Source: DASZHJ01 sp035581425 (GTDB lineage Bacteria > Pseudomonadota > Alphaproteobacteria > ATCC43930 > CGMCC-115725). Taken from it: a DNA stretch of 22,078 nucleotides. The translations under genes and the position numbers were made by a program. The stretch is from positions 1-22,078 of the forward strand of contig DATJVP010000178.1 in NCBI GenBank assembly GCA_035581425.1. Direction: 5' to 3'. A model generated the notes under the pieces. The model had not been told where the DNA came from and did not search any database. It worked only from the letters and a program-made list of their open reading frames with translations. Shown here one piece after another: positions 1 through 7,024 of this stretch. Each line of letters begins with the position of its first letter. The stretch's first letter is position 1.

Positions 1-456
1 GGCGGCGGGCAGGAGCGTGGCCTGCGTTCGGGTACGCTCGCGACGCCGCTTTGCGTCGGCCTCGGCGAGGCTGCGGCGCTGGCCGAGCAGGAGATGGCGG
101 CGGAAGCTGAACGGATCGGTGCGCTGCGTGACCGGCTCGCAACGGGCCTTCGCCGGACGATGCCGGGGATCAGGGTCAACGGTGATTCTCAGCTCCGGCT
201 CCCCGGCAATCTCAATGTGACTTTTCCGGGTATCGGCGCGCTGGAGCTCATGGAGGCGTGCCCGGGCTTGGCACTCTCGACGGGCTCCGCCTGCACCGCA
301 GCGGAGGTCGAGCCCTCCTACGTGCTGCGCGCGATCGGCGTCTCTGATGCCGACGCCCGCTCCAGCCTCCGCATTGGCCTGGGCCGGTTCACGACGGAGA
401 AAGACGTGGAGTTCGCGGTGGATAGCTTGGGTTCTGCGGTTCGGAGGCTCATATAG
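1..456 (+). CDS. iscS: Cysteine desulfurase (IscS/NifS type), 3' end only
   Basis: This is the C-terminal 151 residues of a PLP-dependent cysteine desulfurase, which takes sulfur from cysteine for Fe-S cluster assembly and tRNA thiolation. The frame is open from base 1. It begins in the conserved stretch GGGQERGLRSGTLATP, which follows the PLP region in this family, and it contains the active-site loop STGSACTAAEVEPSYVLRA with the persulfide-carrying Cys encoded at 292-294. The PLP lysine and N-terminal domain lie outside the window. It heads a same-strand cluster with iscA, an HscA relic, fdx and mnmA, which fits a sulfur donor serving both ISC assembly and MnmA. IscS and NifS subtypes cannot be separated from this fragment, so the symbol is the likeliest choice. 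Confidence 0.93.
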   Translation, partial: GGGQERGLRSGTLATPLCVGLGEAAALAEQEMAAEAERIGALRDRLATGLRRTMPGIRVNGDSQLRLPGNLNVTFPGIGALELMEACPGLALSTGSACTAAEVEPSYVLRAIGVSDADARSSLRIGLGRFTTEKDVEFAVDSLGSAVRRLI

Positions 457-535
457 AAGATGGGCCGTCCTGCAGCGCGGTTGCGGGTTTGAGCCTATGG
501 GTTGTATCAAGGGTCCGGTTGAAGGAGTTCCAGCT

Positions 536-874
536 ATGGCGTTGCGGCAGGCGATGACGGTGACGGAGGCGGCGGCGGAGCGGATCCGGGCGCTGCTGGC
601 AAAGCGCGGCAAGCCCGCGGTTGGCATTCGCGTGGGCGTGCGCTCGCGCGGCTGCTCGGGCCTCACCTACACGCTCGAATACGCGGACGAGAAGGGCAAA
701 TTCGACGAGATTGTCGAGGACAAGGGCGTCACCGTCCTCATCGATCCCAAGGCGTCGATGTTCATCATCGGCACCGAGATGGATTACGTCGAGGACAACC
801 TGCAATCCGGCTTCACCTTCCGCAATCCCAACGAGAAGGGTCGCTGCGGGTGCGGCGAATCCTTCCACGTCTGA
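536..874 (+). CDS. iscA: Iron-sulfur assembly A-type carrier protein (IscA/HesB family)
   Basis: A 112-residue A-type carrier that delivers iron or clusters to apo-proteins in the cytoplasm. The three invariant cysteines are present: Cys40 in SRGCSGLTY and Cys104/Cys106 in the C-terminal GRCGCGESFHV. Length and layout match the family. The ATG at 536 is chosen because an AAGGAG ribosome site sits at 522-527, 8 nt upstream, and because the homologous protein begins here; the frame is open further upstream but that part has no family similarity. It lies 79 bp after the cysteine desulfurase and 19 bp before the HscA relic. IscA, SufA and ErpA are hard to tell apart by sequence; the fdx neighbour favours IscA. 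Confidence 0.93.
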   Translation: MALRQAMTVTEAAAERIRALLAKRGKPAVGIRVGVRSRGCSGLTYTLEYADEKGKFDEIVEDKGVTVLIDPKASMFIIGTEMDYVEDNLQSGFTFRNPNEKGRCGCGESFHV

Positions 875-893
875 GCGGGCGTCTCCGCCGGGG

Positions 894-1319
894 ATGAAGC
901 TCTTCCAGATCGAGGAGCCGGACGGCTCGCCCGCCGATGCGGCGCAGGGTCCGGGGGCGGCGGTCGGCATCGACCTCGCGGGTGCCGTGGCCATCGCTGT
1001 CGGCGGCAACGCCGAAATTCTCCGGGGACGCGAGGGGAGTGAGGGTGCGCTTCCAACAGCGCTGGCGGAGCGGCTCGGCGCCCTCAAGGCGCGGGCGGAG
1101 CGGAGCCTCGCGCAGCCGGTGACGCACGCGGTAATCGCGGCGGAGGAAGCAGATGCGATGCTTCCCGCGGCGGCGCAGGTGGTGGGATTGACGGTGCTGC
1201 GGCTGATGCTGCGCAAGGACGCAGCGGCGCTCGCGTCCGGCGCGGCGCCGCAGGAGGCGGCGGCGCTGGGCGCGGCGATCTGCGCAGAAGAAATGGCTAA
1301 TGAGGAGCTGGGATCGTAA
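894..1319 (+). CDS. Miniature HscA-like protein (degenerate, internally deleted Hsp70 relic)
   Basis: A 141-residue intact reading frame in the place where hscBA normally sits, between iscA and fdx. It keeps scattered HscA signatures in the right order. The start MKLFQIEEPDGSP resembles the HscA start (LLQISEPG in E. coli). VGIDLAG at 24-30 replaces GIDLGTT. NAEILRGREG at 39-48 resembles the following AETLADHEG. HAVIAAEEADA at 78-88 replaces VVITVPAYFDDA. GLTVLRLM at 98-105 matches GLHVLRLL, and DAAALASG at 109-116 replaces PTAAAIAYG. PQEAAALGAAICAE at 119-132 resembles PDKVVAIGAAIQAD. The phosphate loops, DLGGGT motif and the whole substrate-binding domain are missing, so ATPase chaperone activity is not expected. 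The frame has no internal stop and fdx begins 2 bp after its stop. No hscB precedes it. Normal HscA is about 620 residues. The homology is inferred from motifs I recall, not from a search. Confidence 0.72.
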   Translation: MKLFQIEEPDGSPADAAQGPGAAVGIDLAGAVAIAVGGNAEILRGREGSEGALPTALAERLGALKARAERSLAQPVTHAVIAAEEADAMLPAAAQVVGLTVLRLMLRKDAAALASGAAPQEAAALGAAICAEEMANEELGS

Positions 1320-1321
1320 CG

Positions 1322-1654
1322 ATGCCGAAGATGATTTTCATTGAGCGCGACGGGACCCGCAAAGAGGTGGAGGCACCCCTCGGGCTCTCGGTGCTGGAGA
1401 TCGCGCATCGCAACGGCATCGATCTCGAGGGCGCCTGCGAGGGCTCGCTCGCCTGCTCGACCTGCCATGTCGTCGTCGATCCCGAGTGGTACGACCTCCT
1501 GAAGGACGCGACGGAGGACGAGGAGGACATGCTCGACCTCGCCTTCGGCCTCACGCGGACCTCACGGCTCGGCTGCCAGATCATCATCACGGAGGAGCTG
1601 GACGGGCTCACTGTGTCGCTGCCGGCGGGTTCACGCAACATGATGAACGGCTGA
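1322..1654 (+). CDS. fdx: [2Fe-2S] ferredoxin of the ISC system
   Basis: A 110-residue adrenodoxin/ISC-type ferredoxin that supplies electrons for Fe-S assembly. The four cluster ligands are Cys39, Cys45 and Cys48 in CEGSLACSTC, and Cys85 in RLGCQI, the C-x5-C-x2-C...C pattern of this family. The acidic helix DATEDEEDMLDLAF (62-75) is the usual partner-binding face. The ATG lies only 2 bp after the stop of the HscA relic and the gene ends 3 bp before mnmA, so translation is probably coupled. Length is normal for the family. Confidence 0.95.
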   Translation: MPKMIFIERDGTRKEVEAPLGLSVLEIAHRNGIDLEGACEGSLACSTCHVVVDPEWYDLLKDATEDEEDMLDLAFGLTRTSRLGCQIIITEELDGLTVSLPAGSRNMMNG

Positions 1655-1657
1655 GCC

Positions 1658-2818
1658 ATGACGGAGCCGCTCAATTCGTTGGGCCTGCCGCGACCACCCG
1701 CGGAGACGCGCGTGGTGGTGGCGATGTCCGGCGGCGTCGACAGCTCCGTGACCGCTGCTCTCCTCGAAAGCGAGGGCTACGAGGTCGTGGGGATAACGCT
1801 CCAGCTCTACGATCATGGCGCGGCGACGGGGCGCAAGGGCGCCTGTTGCGCCGGCCAGGACATCCACGACGCCGCGCGGGTGGCGGAGGTGCTGGGCATC
1901 CCGCATTATGTCCTCGACTATGAGAGCCGCTTCCGCACGGATGTGATCGAGGATTTCGTCGATGGCTACGCGCGGGGTGAGACGCCGATCCCCTGCATTC
2001 GCTGCAACGAGCGCGTGAAGTTCCGCGACCTCCTGGGGATCGCGCGAGATCTCGGCGCTGCCGCGCTCGCAACTGGCCACTATGCGCGGCGTATCGCGGG
2101 CGAGGCGGGGCCGGAGCTTCACCGCGCCGTCGATCCCGCGCGCGACCAGAGCTATTTTCTCTTCGCGACCACGCGCGAGCAGCTCGAGTTCCTGCGTTTT
2201 CCCCTGGGTGCGCTGACCAAGGACGAGACCCGCGCGCTCGCCGAGCGTTTCGCGCTCCCCGTCGCAGCGAAGCCCGACAGCCAGGCCATCTGTTTCGTCC
2301 CCAGCGGCGATTACGCCTCGCTCGTCGAGCGCTTGAAGCCCGGCGCCGCCGAGCCCGGCGAGATCGTCGACCTCGCGGGCCGCGTGCTCGGGCGCCACGG
2401 CGGCGTGATCCATTTCACCGTGGGCCAGCGCAAGGGCCTAGGCGTGGCCGGCCCTGAGCCGCTCTTCGTCCTGCGTCTCGAGCCCGAGCAGCGGCGGGTC
2501 GTCGTGGGCCCGCGCGCGGCGCTTGCGGCGGTGCGCGTTCCGCTCGCCGGCATCAACTGGCTCGGTGGCGATTTTCCCGGCGCAAACGAAATCCGCGCGG
2601 AGGTGAAACTGCGCTCGGCGCAGCCTCCGGTGGCTGCGAGCGTGACGCTCGACGGCCGCGGCGCCGGCGAGGCGATCCTCGACGAGCCCGTCGCGGGCGT
2701 CGCGCCGGGGCAGGCTTGCGTCTTCTATCGGGGATCGCGTCTCCTCGGCGGCGGCTGGATCCAGCGTGCGGCCGCGGATGGCGCATCGGATCGGCAGTCG
2801 CTCGCGACGGTCGCTTAG
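1658..2818 (+). CDS. mnmA: tRNA-specific 2-thiouridylase MnmA
   Basis: A 386-residue enzyme that puts sulfur on U34 of Lys, Glu and Gln tRNAs using ATP and sulfur passed from a cysteine desulfurase. It has the PP-loop AMSGGVDSSV (22-31), the first catalytic cysteine in IPCIRCN (Cys116), ATGHYARR, DQSYFLF and KPDSQAICFV with the second catalytic cysteine (Cys212). The C-terminal part has the beta-barrel typical of the family, including FTVGQRKGLG. The start 3 bp after the fdx stop gives a normal-length protein. Placing it in the isc operon links the sulfur donor IscS with a main sulfur consumer. No defects are seen. Confidence 0.96.
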   Translation: MTEPLNSLGLPRPPAETRVVVAMSGGVDSSVTAALLESEGYEVVGITLQLYDHGAATGRKGACCAGQDIHDAARVAEVLGIPHYVLDYESRFRTDVIEDFVDGYARGETPIPCIRCNERVKFRDLLGIARDLGAAALATGHYARRIAGEAGPELHRAVDPARDQSYFLFATTREQLEFLRFPLGALTKDETRALAERFALPVAAKPDSQAICFVPSGDYASLVERLKPGAAEPGEIVDLAGRVLGRHGGVIHFTVGQRKGLGVAGPEPLFVLRLEPEQRRVVVGPRAALAAVRVPLAGINWLGGDFPGANEIRAEVKLRSAQPPVAASVTLDGRGAGEAILDEPVAGVAPGQACVFYRGSRLLGGGWIQRAAADGASDRQSLATVA

Positions 2819-2894
2819 ATTTCTATCCGCGGTAGCCACGCAACCGTTGGCAGCTATATCCTTGTGCAAAGATCCGCCGGAGGGAGCAAACACC

Positions 2895-3530
2895 ATGAAG
2901 ATCGCTTGGGCCCGCGCAGGCGGGATCGTGACTGCCGTGTTGGCGTGCGCAATCGTTGCGGGCCCTCCTCTGGGAATGCCGAGCGCCTTCGCTGCGCTCT
3001 ACAGCGACGACGCGACCTCGATCACCGGCGGCCCGATCCTCGATCGCGACTATTGGCGCGCGAGTTGGGATTCGATGCGGCTCGAGGATGCCCTCAAGGA
3101 GCGCCAGCCCGAGGGCGCGATCCTCATCGCGGTGATCGGCCAGATTCAGCTCCTCGACGAGCTCATCAAGAAATATCCGAACGACGCGGAACTGAAGAAA
3201 TGGAAGGCGCGCGCGGACGAGATCAAAGCGAAGATCGATCCCGACGCCGATCGCCGCGCCGAGTTCAAGCCCGGCTGCCTCTGGAACGAGGGCAACTACA
3301 AGGAGGCCTACGTCAACGTCAACTACGCGAAGACTGCGATCGACAAGCAGGATTGGGCCGCCGCGAAGGATGGACTCAATTACGCCGAGCGGAACCTCGG
3401 CTTCCTCCGCGACCGCATCAAGAACAACGACCGGGTCGCCGCCTGGCCGCCGGGCGCGGCCGATTGGGTCACGCAGGCCTCGGCCGAAGTCGCTAAGGAG
3501 ACCGAGCTCGTCAACAGCAAGTTGAAATAG
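2895..3530 (+). CDS. Secreted helical protein of unknown function
   Basis: A 211-residue protein not recognised as any named family. Residues 1-33 form a signal peptide (positive start MKIAWARAGG, hydrophobic core, likely cleavage after SAFA). The mature part is charged and predicted to be mostly helical, with paired-helix stretches at about 58-105 and 132-185, for example NYKEAYVNVNYAKTAIDKQD and AAKDGLNYAERNLGFLRDRI, giving a TPR-like or four-helix impression. It has one cysteine in the mature chain, near PGCLWNEG. The start at 2895 has a GGAGGG site about 10 nt upstream and places the signal peptide at the N-terminus; an upstream in-frame ATG at 2766 would overlap mnmA and bury it. It is separated from mnmA by 76 bp and probably has its own promoter. 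Confidence 0.8.
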   Translation: MKIAWARAGGIVTAVLACAIVAGPPLGMPSAFAALYSDDATSITGGPILDRDYWRASWDSMRLEDALKERQPEGAILIAVIGQIQLLDELIKKYPNDAELKKWKARADEIKAKIDPDADRRAEFKPGCLWNEGNYKEAYVNVNYAKTAIDKQDWAAAKDGLNYAERNLGFLRDRIKNNDRVAAWPPGAADWVTQASAEVAKETELVNSKLK

Positions 3531-3567
3531 GCGGCTGCAATAGTCCGGTCCGCGGCGGCACCTCGGC

Positions 3568-3596
3568 TTGACGCCCCGCCCCCGATCTCCTATATG
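3568..3596 (+). promoter_or_regulatory. Sigma-70-type promoter of the tRNA-Met gene
   Basis: TTGACG at 3568-3573 and TATATG at 3591-3596 are separated by exactly 17 bp. The -10 box ends 14 bp before the first base of the tRNA, which puts the start site a few bases upstream of the mature 5' end. It is the best promoter match in the window and fits a stable RNA gene. Confidence 0.75.
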
Positions 3597-3610
3597 CGTG
3601 CGCTCCCTGT

Positions 3611-3687
3611 GGCGGGGTAGCTCAGTTGGTTAGAGCAGGGGAATCATAATCCCAAGGTCGGGGGTTCAAATCCCTCCCCCGCTACCA
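3611..3687 (+). tRNA. tRNA-Met (anticodon CAT), probably elongator type
   Basis: A 77-nt cloverleaf with encoded CCA. The acceptor stem pairs 3611-3617 with 3677-3683 (G1 with U72). D stem is GCTC/GAGC, anticodon loop is ATCATAA at 3643-3649 with CAT at 3645-3647, and the T stem GGGGG/CCCTC encloses TTCAAAT. The outer anticodon pair 27-43 is a G/A mismatch. The sequence closely resembles alphaproteobacterial elongator tRNA-Met; it lacks the three G-C anticodon pairs of initiators. A lysidine-modified tRNA-Ile2, which also reads CAT in DNA, cannot be fully excluded. Its 3' 18 bases are the integration site of the downstream island. Confidence 0.93.
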
Positions 3688-4042
3688 TCGTTACCGAACA
3701 GTCGAATTCAGCAGTTTTCGGGGCCCCTGACAGCGCAAGCATGTTGGCTAGCTCCCCAAACAGTTCGATCTCGAAGCCAATCTCGCTGTTTCGAACTACC
3801 ACCTTTTCGAGGAGATCACGCATGATCTCCATCGCTTCCTCACGCGCCTCTGACTGTTTTAGAGCATCGTGAAGTTGCTCGACCTTTTGCCGATACACGT
3901 CGGCCAGCCTTGGATGTAGGCGGGGCAAGGGAGGATGCGCCGGCGTGAACAGCGCCTCGAGCTCGGTCTTCCGTCTCGTGAGGTCATCGAGGCGTTCCTG
4001 CAGGTCCAGGGTTTTCACACAGCCAAGACCCGGAGCCGACAT
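3644..4042 (-). pseudogene. C-terminal remnant of a large serine recombinase (resolvase family)
   Basis: The 132-residue frame matches only the C-terminal coiled-coil part of large serine recombinases. Characteristic stretches are KTLDLQERLDDLTRRKTELE (about 10-29), HPRLADVYRQKVEQLHDAL, AREEAMEIMRDLLEKVVV and EIELFGELANMLALS. The resolvase catalytic domain with the nucleophilic serine and the zinc-ribbon domain are absent; upstream the frame is open for about 30 codons but unlike the family. The tail MVAGEGFEPPTLGL is the reverse strand of the tRNA gene, and the stop lies in the anticodon loop. Other recombinases integrated at tRNA genes show the same kind of read-through. Its place next to the tRNA is where an integration enzyme is expected. 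It is most likely inactive. Confidence 0.8.
3670..3687 (+). repeat. Attachment-site core, left copy (in the tRNA 3' end)
   Basis: The 18 bp ATCCCTCCCCCGCTACCA form the end of the tRNA (T-arm 3' strand, acceptor and CCA). The same 18 bp recur in direct orientation at 8173-8190. Just inside this copy, after TCG, lies TTACCGAACA (3691-3700), the inverse of a sequence just inside the other copy. This is the attL side, where the tRNA stays whole. Confidence 0.82.
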
Positions 4043-4109
4043 TGACGGCCGCGGCGCAAAGGAAGGCCCAAGCGTGCCAAAACTGTTGCATTGAGGCTCG
4101 CCAGGAAAA

Positions 4110-5645
4110 TCAGCGTCCCGTACCGTCCGCCGCTAAAAGCTCGATGATCGCGCGCTTCTGGATCTTGCCAGTCGGGCCCTTGGGCATCTGGCTCCAGATA
4201 TCGATGGATTTGGGGACTTTGAAGTCGGCGATCTTTCCGCGGCAGAACTCGCGGAGCTCCTCGGGCGTAGCATTGGCGCGCGGTCTCAAAGTAATGACAG
4301 CCTGGACGCGCTCACCCCAAGTGGCATCCGGCAAGCCCACTACGGCTACCTCGTCGACGGCGGGATGCTGTGCGAGAACGTTCTCGATCTCGGTCGGAAA
4401 CACGTTGTAGCCCCCCGTCTTGATCCGGAACTTGGCGCGGTCGCTGAGGTAGACGTAGCCGTCGCGGTCCCGGCGCGCCATGTCGCCGGTGAAGAGCCAG
4501 CCGTCGATCACGGTCTCCGCATACTTGTCCGGCGCCCGCCAATATCCCGGGAATTGCGTCTCGCTCTTGACGATGAGCTCGCCGACCTCCCCGGGAGCCA
4601 CCTCGCGCCGCTCGTCGTCGACGATGCGGATATCGACAAACGACAGCGGCTTTCCAGCGGAGGCCAGGATTTCGGAGTGCGAAGCGAGGCCGCGCTCGTG
4701 GTCGGACGGCAGGAGCATCATGGACATCCCCATGAGCTCGGTCGTGCCATACATCTGGAGGAAGGGTCGGCGGAACGCCTTCATCGCCTCGCGGATGGTT
4801 GCTGCCGGCAGCGGGGAGGCGCCGTAACCCAGGATCCGCATCGAGCTCACGTCCCGCTTGCCCAGGCTCTCGCAGGCCAGCAGCGAGTTAAGCATCGTGG
4901 GCACGAGCACGCAGTTGGTCGACCGCTCGCGCTCGAGCAGGAGCAGTGCCCGATCGGGATCCCAGGGACCGACGATCACCGTGGTCGCACCGTGAAACAC
5001 GTTGCGCAGCATGTGCATGATCGGAATGCCCGCCGCCGGCATCGCGTGCAACCAAATCGAATCCTGCATGATGCCCTCATAGAGGGCGGTGTAGAGAATC
5101 GACGCGAGAAACCGGTCGTGCAAATAAATCGCGCCCTTGGGCAGTCCAGTCGAGCCGGTCGTGTAGGCGATCATGACGATATCGGCCGGCGTCTGCGCGA
5201 GCTCGCCGTCGCGTCGGTGGCGCGCGATGAGCTCCTCATAGTCCGTGTCGAGCCCATGACTTCCGCCGAAGCCGATCAGCGTGGGTCTGCCGCTCTCGAC
5301 CGGCGTCAATGAGCGGCGATGGTCGCTCCGCACGAACAGAAGATGCGGCTCGCTGTCGCCGACGAGGGCCGCGATTTCGGGCGCCGCCAGACGCACGTTG
5401 AGGCCGACGCGAATGGCGCCGATCTTGGCGCAGGCGATGAAGAGCTCGGCAGTCTCGATGCAATCAGGCGCCAGCATGGCGACGCGATCGCCGGGCCGGA
5501 CGCCGAGCGCTCGGAGCGCGTGTCCAAGCGCGTCGGTACGCGCGTCGAACTCACCCCAGCTGACGCGTCGGTCGAGCTCGACGAAGGCGTCCTTGTCGCC
5601 GCAGGTGCGGCCGTTTCGCCTTGCGAGCTCACCGAATGTCAGCAT
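4110..5645 (-). CDS. AMP-forming acyl-CoA synthetase (ANL superfamily)
   Basis: A 511-residue adenylating enzyme that activates a carboxylic acid to acyl-AMP and then acyl-CoA. Motifs are in order: YTTGSTGLPKGA (161-172, P-loop), YGTTE (299-303), GWLFTGD in the hinge region, and the C-terminal PTGKIQKR with the catalytic Lys494. The length is typical for medium/long-chain or aromatic acid CoA ligases, and the N-terminus is complete (MLTFGELARRNG). The substrate cannot be read from sequence. It lies 33 bp downstream of the luciferase-like monooxygenase on the same strand, so the two are probably co-transcribed. It ends 67 bp from the recombinase remnant, which puts it inside the tRNA island. 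Confidence 0.93.
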   Translation of the reverse strand: MLTFGELARRNGRTCGDKDAFVELDRRVSWGEFDARTDALGHALRALGVRPGDRVAMLAPDCIETAELFIACAKIGAIRVGLNVRLAAPEIAALVGDSEPHLLFVRSDHRRSLTPVESGRPTLIGFGGSHGLDTDYEELIARHRRDGELAQTPADIVMIAYTTGSTGLPKGAIYLHDRFLASILYTALYEGIMQDSIWLHAMPAAGIPIMHMLRNVFHGATTVIVGPWDPDRALLLLERERSTNCVLVPTMLNSLLACESLGKRDVSSMRILGYGASPLPAATIREAMKAFRRPFLQMYGTTELMGMSMMLLPSDHERGLASHSEILASAGKPLSFVDIRIVDDERREVAPGEVGELIVKSETQFPGYWRAPDKYAETVIDGWLFTGDMARRDRDGYVYLSDRAKFRIKTGGYNVFPTEIENVLAQHPAVDEVAVVGLPDATWGERVQAVITLRPRANATPEELREFCRGKIADFKVPKSIDIWSQMPKGPTGKIQKRAIIELLAADGTGR

Positions 5646-5678
5646 AGACCCTGTCTCCGCCCTATTGGCCCGCGCTGA

Positions 5679-6806
5679 TCACACTCCCATCGGCTCGATC
5701 ACACTTTCGGCGAATTCTCGCAGCATGGCCATTTCGACGTCCTGCGGGAAATAGCCGATGTGATGCCAGAGGAAGAACTCCTCGACGTCATATTGCCGAG
5801 CGAGACGAGCGACGTGATCGAGGACCTGCTGGCGTGAGCCCATCCATAGCCTCCCCACGGGCACATTGTAGGGCGGTGCATTGTAGGCGTAGTTGAAAAG
5901 CTCGACGAAGCCCTCGTGGATGTCCTTCGTCTCGGCCGGGTTCCGCCCCATTAGCAGGTGGCCTCCGATCGCCAGCGCGTCTCGCGGCCGGCTCGCCCGG
6001 CCCGCAGCCTCGGCCTCCTTCAGGTACGAATCCAGCATGATCGGGATGAATTTCTCCTTATCTTCCGAGACGAAGGAGACCATCTTTCCACCCTCGCGCG
6101 CCCAGAAGCGCACGGTCTCCATGCTGTAGCTGAAGGGCGCATAGACCGGCGGGTGGGGTTCCTGCAGAGGACGCGGGACGATACCGATCTTTCTCAGCGT
6201 CTTGTCCGGGCCGATCGTATCCGGGGCCCAATCGTCGGTGGGATGGAAATGCCACTCGATCTCCTTGGGTACCTTCCAGAACTCGCCCTCGATGCGCACC
6301 GTCTCCTGCGTCCACAGCGCCTTCACGATCTTCCAGTTCTCGTAAAAGATGGCTCGGTTCCGACGGTCGGCATCCGACTTGTCGGAATCGGTCGACATGA
6401 CGTCGACATGCTGACCGAAGGTCGCGGTCCAACGCGGCGTGTTCCCGCGCGAGAAGCCGCAGAACGCTCGCCCGCCCGTGAAGTGGTCGAGCATCGCGAT
6501 GTTCTCGGCAAGCTGGATGGGGTTGACCACCGTCAGGTTCATGCCGAGCTGACCGACCCGCATTGTCTTGGTGTGCTGCGCCACGAAATAGTCCCAGAAC
6601 AGCGGATTGGTGGTGGTCTCGATGCCTTCGATCTGCATGTGCTGCTCGGTCATGCAGAACCCGTCGTAGCCGAGAGTCTCGGCGAACTGCATTTGCTCGC
6701 GCAGCTTGTGCATGAGGATTTGGAAACGCTTGCGGTCGGATCCGGCCAATGCAACGCTCTCGCCACGCTCACGCATGTAGGGTACCGCGAGTATTGAGAA
6801 ACGCAT
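5679..6806 (-). CDS. Luciferase-like flavin-dependent monooxygenase
   Basis: A 375-residue member of the bacterial-luciferase-like (LLM) fold, a TIM-barrel using reduced FMN and oxygen. Family signatures include the N-terminal strand MRFSILAVPYM, the helix AETLGYDGFCMTEQH, VGQLGMNLTVVNPIQLAENIAMLDHFTGGRAFCGFSRG and the C-terminal SRQQVLDHVARLARQYDVEEFFLW. Members oxidise aldehydes, alkanesulfonates, nitrilotriacetate or other small organics; no reductase partner gene is seen here, so electrons probably come from a chromosomal flavin reductase. It is the first gene of a two-gene unit with the acyl-CoA ligase and is divergent from the class II aldolase gene across 218 bp, which suggests shared regulation. 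Confidence 0.92.
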   Translation of the reverse strand: MRFSILAVPYMRERGESVALAGSDRKRFQILMHKLREQMQFAETLGYDGFCMTEQHMQIEGIETTTNPLFWDYFVAQHTKTMRVGQLGMNLTVVNPIQLAENIAMLDHFTGGRAFCGFSRGNTPRWTATFGQHVDVMSTDSDKSDADRRNRAIFYENWKIVKALWTQETVRIEGEFWKVPKEIEWHFHPTDDWAPDTIGPDKTLRKIGIVPRPLQEPHPPVYAPFSYSMETVRFWAREGGKMVSFVSEDKEKFIPIMLDSYLKEAEAAGRASRPRDALAIGGHLLMGRNPAETKDIHEGFVELFNYAYNAPPYNVPVGRLWMGSRQQVLDHVARLARQYDVEEFFLWHHIGYFPQDVEMAMLREFAESVIEPMGV

Positions 6807-7024
6807 GATCGTTCTCGTCCCGTGACAGCGGCAGCAATCGGTGAGCCTATCAAAGTTTGAACGGCCGACAAATCATGCCGATGGCAATGCAGGGAACATG
6901 GTCGACGGCCCTCCGCACTCCGGCTCACCGCGCACCTTCTGCATGGCTGGATTGCGTGGATTTCTTGCGGTTTGACGGGTAAATTGGACCCATAGCTTTC
7001 CGGGCCACTCGAAGGACGCTCGCC

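Noticed and set aside
347..535. N-terminal extension of the IscA frame up to 347
   Set aside because: It overlaps the cysteine desulfurase end, has no family similarity, and a good ribosome site supports the ATG at 536.
4043..4109. The missing recombinase N-terminal part between the remnant and the acyl-CoA ligase gene
   Set aside because: The frame stays open for about 30 codons but shows no resolvase or zinc-ribbon sequence, and the gap is far too short for the lost domains.
4365..5312. A 315-codon open frame on the + strand opposite the acyl-CoA ligase
   Set aside because: No recognised motif, and the ligase on the other strand has every family motif; treated as a shadow.
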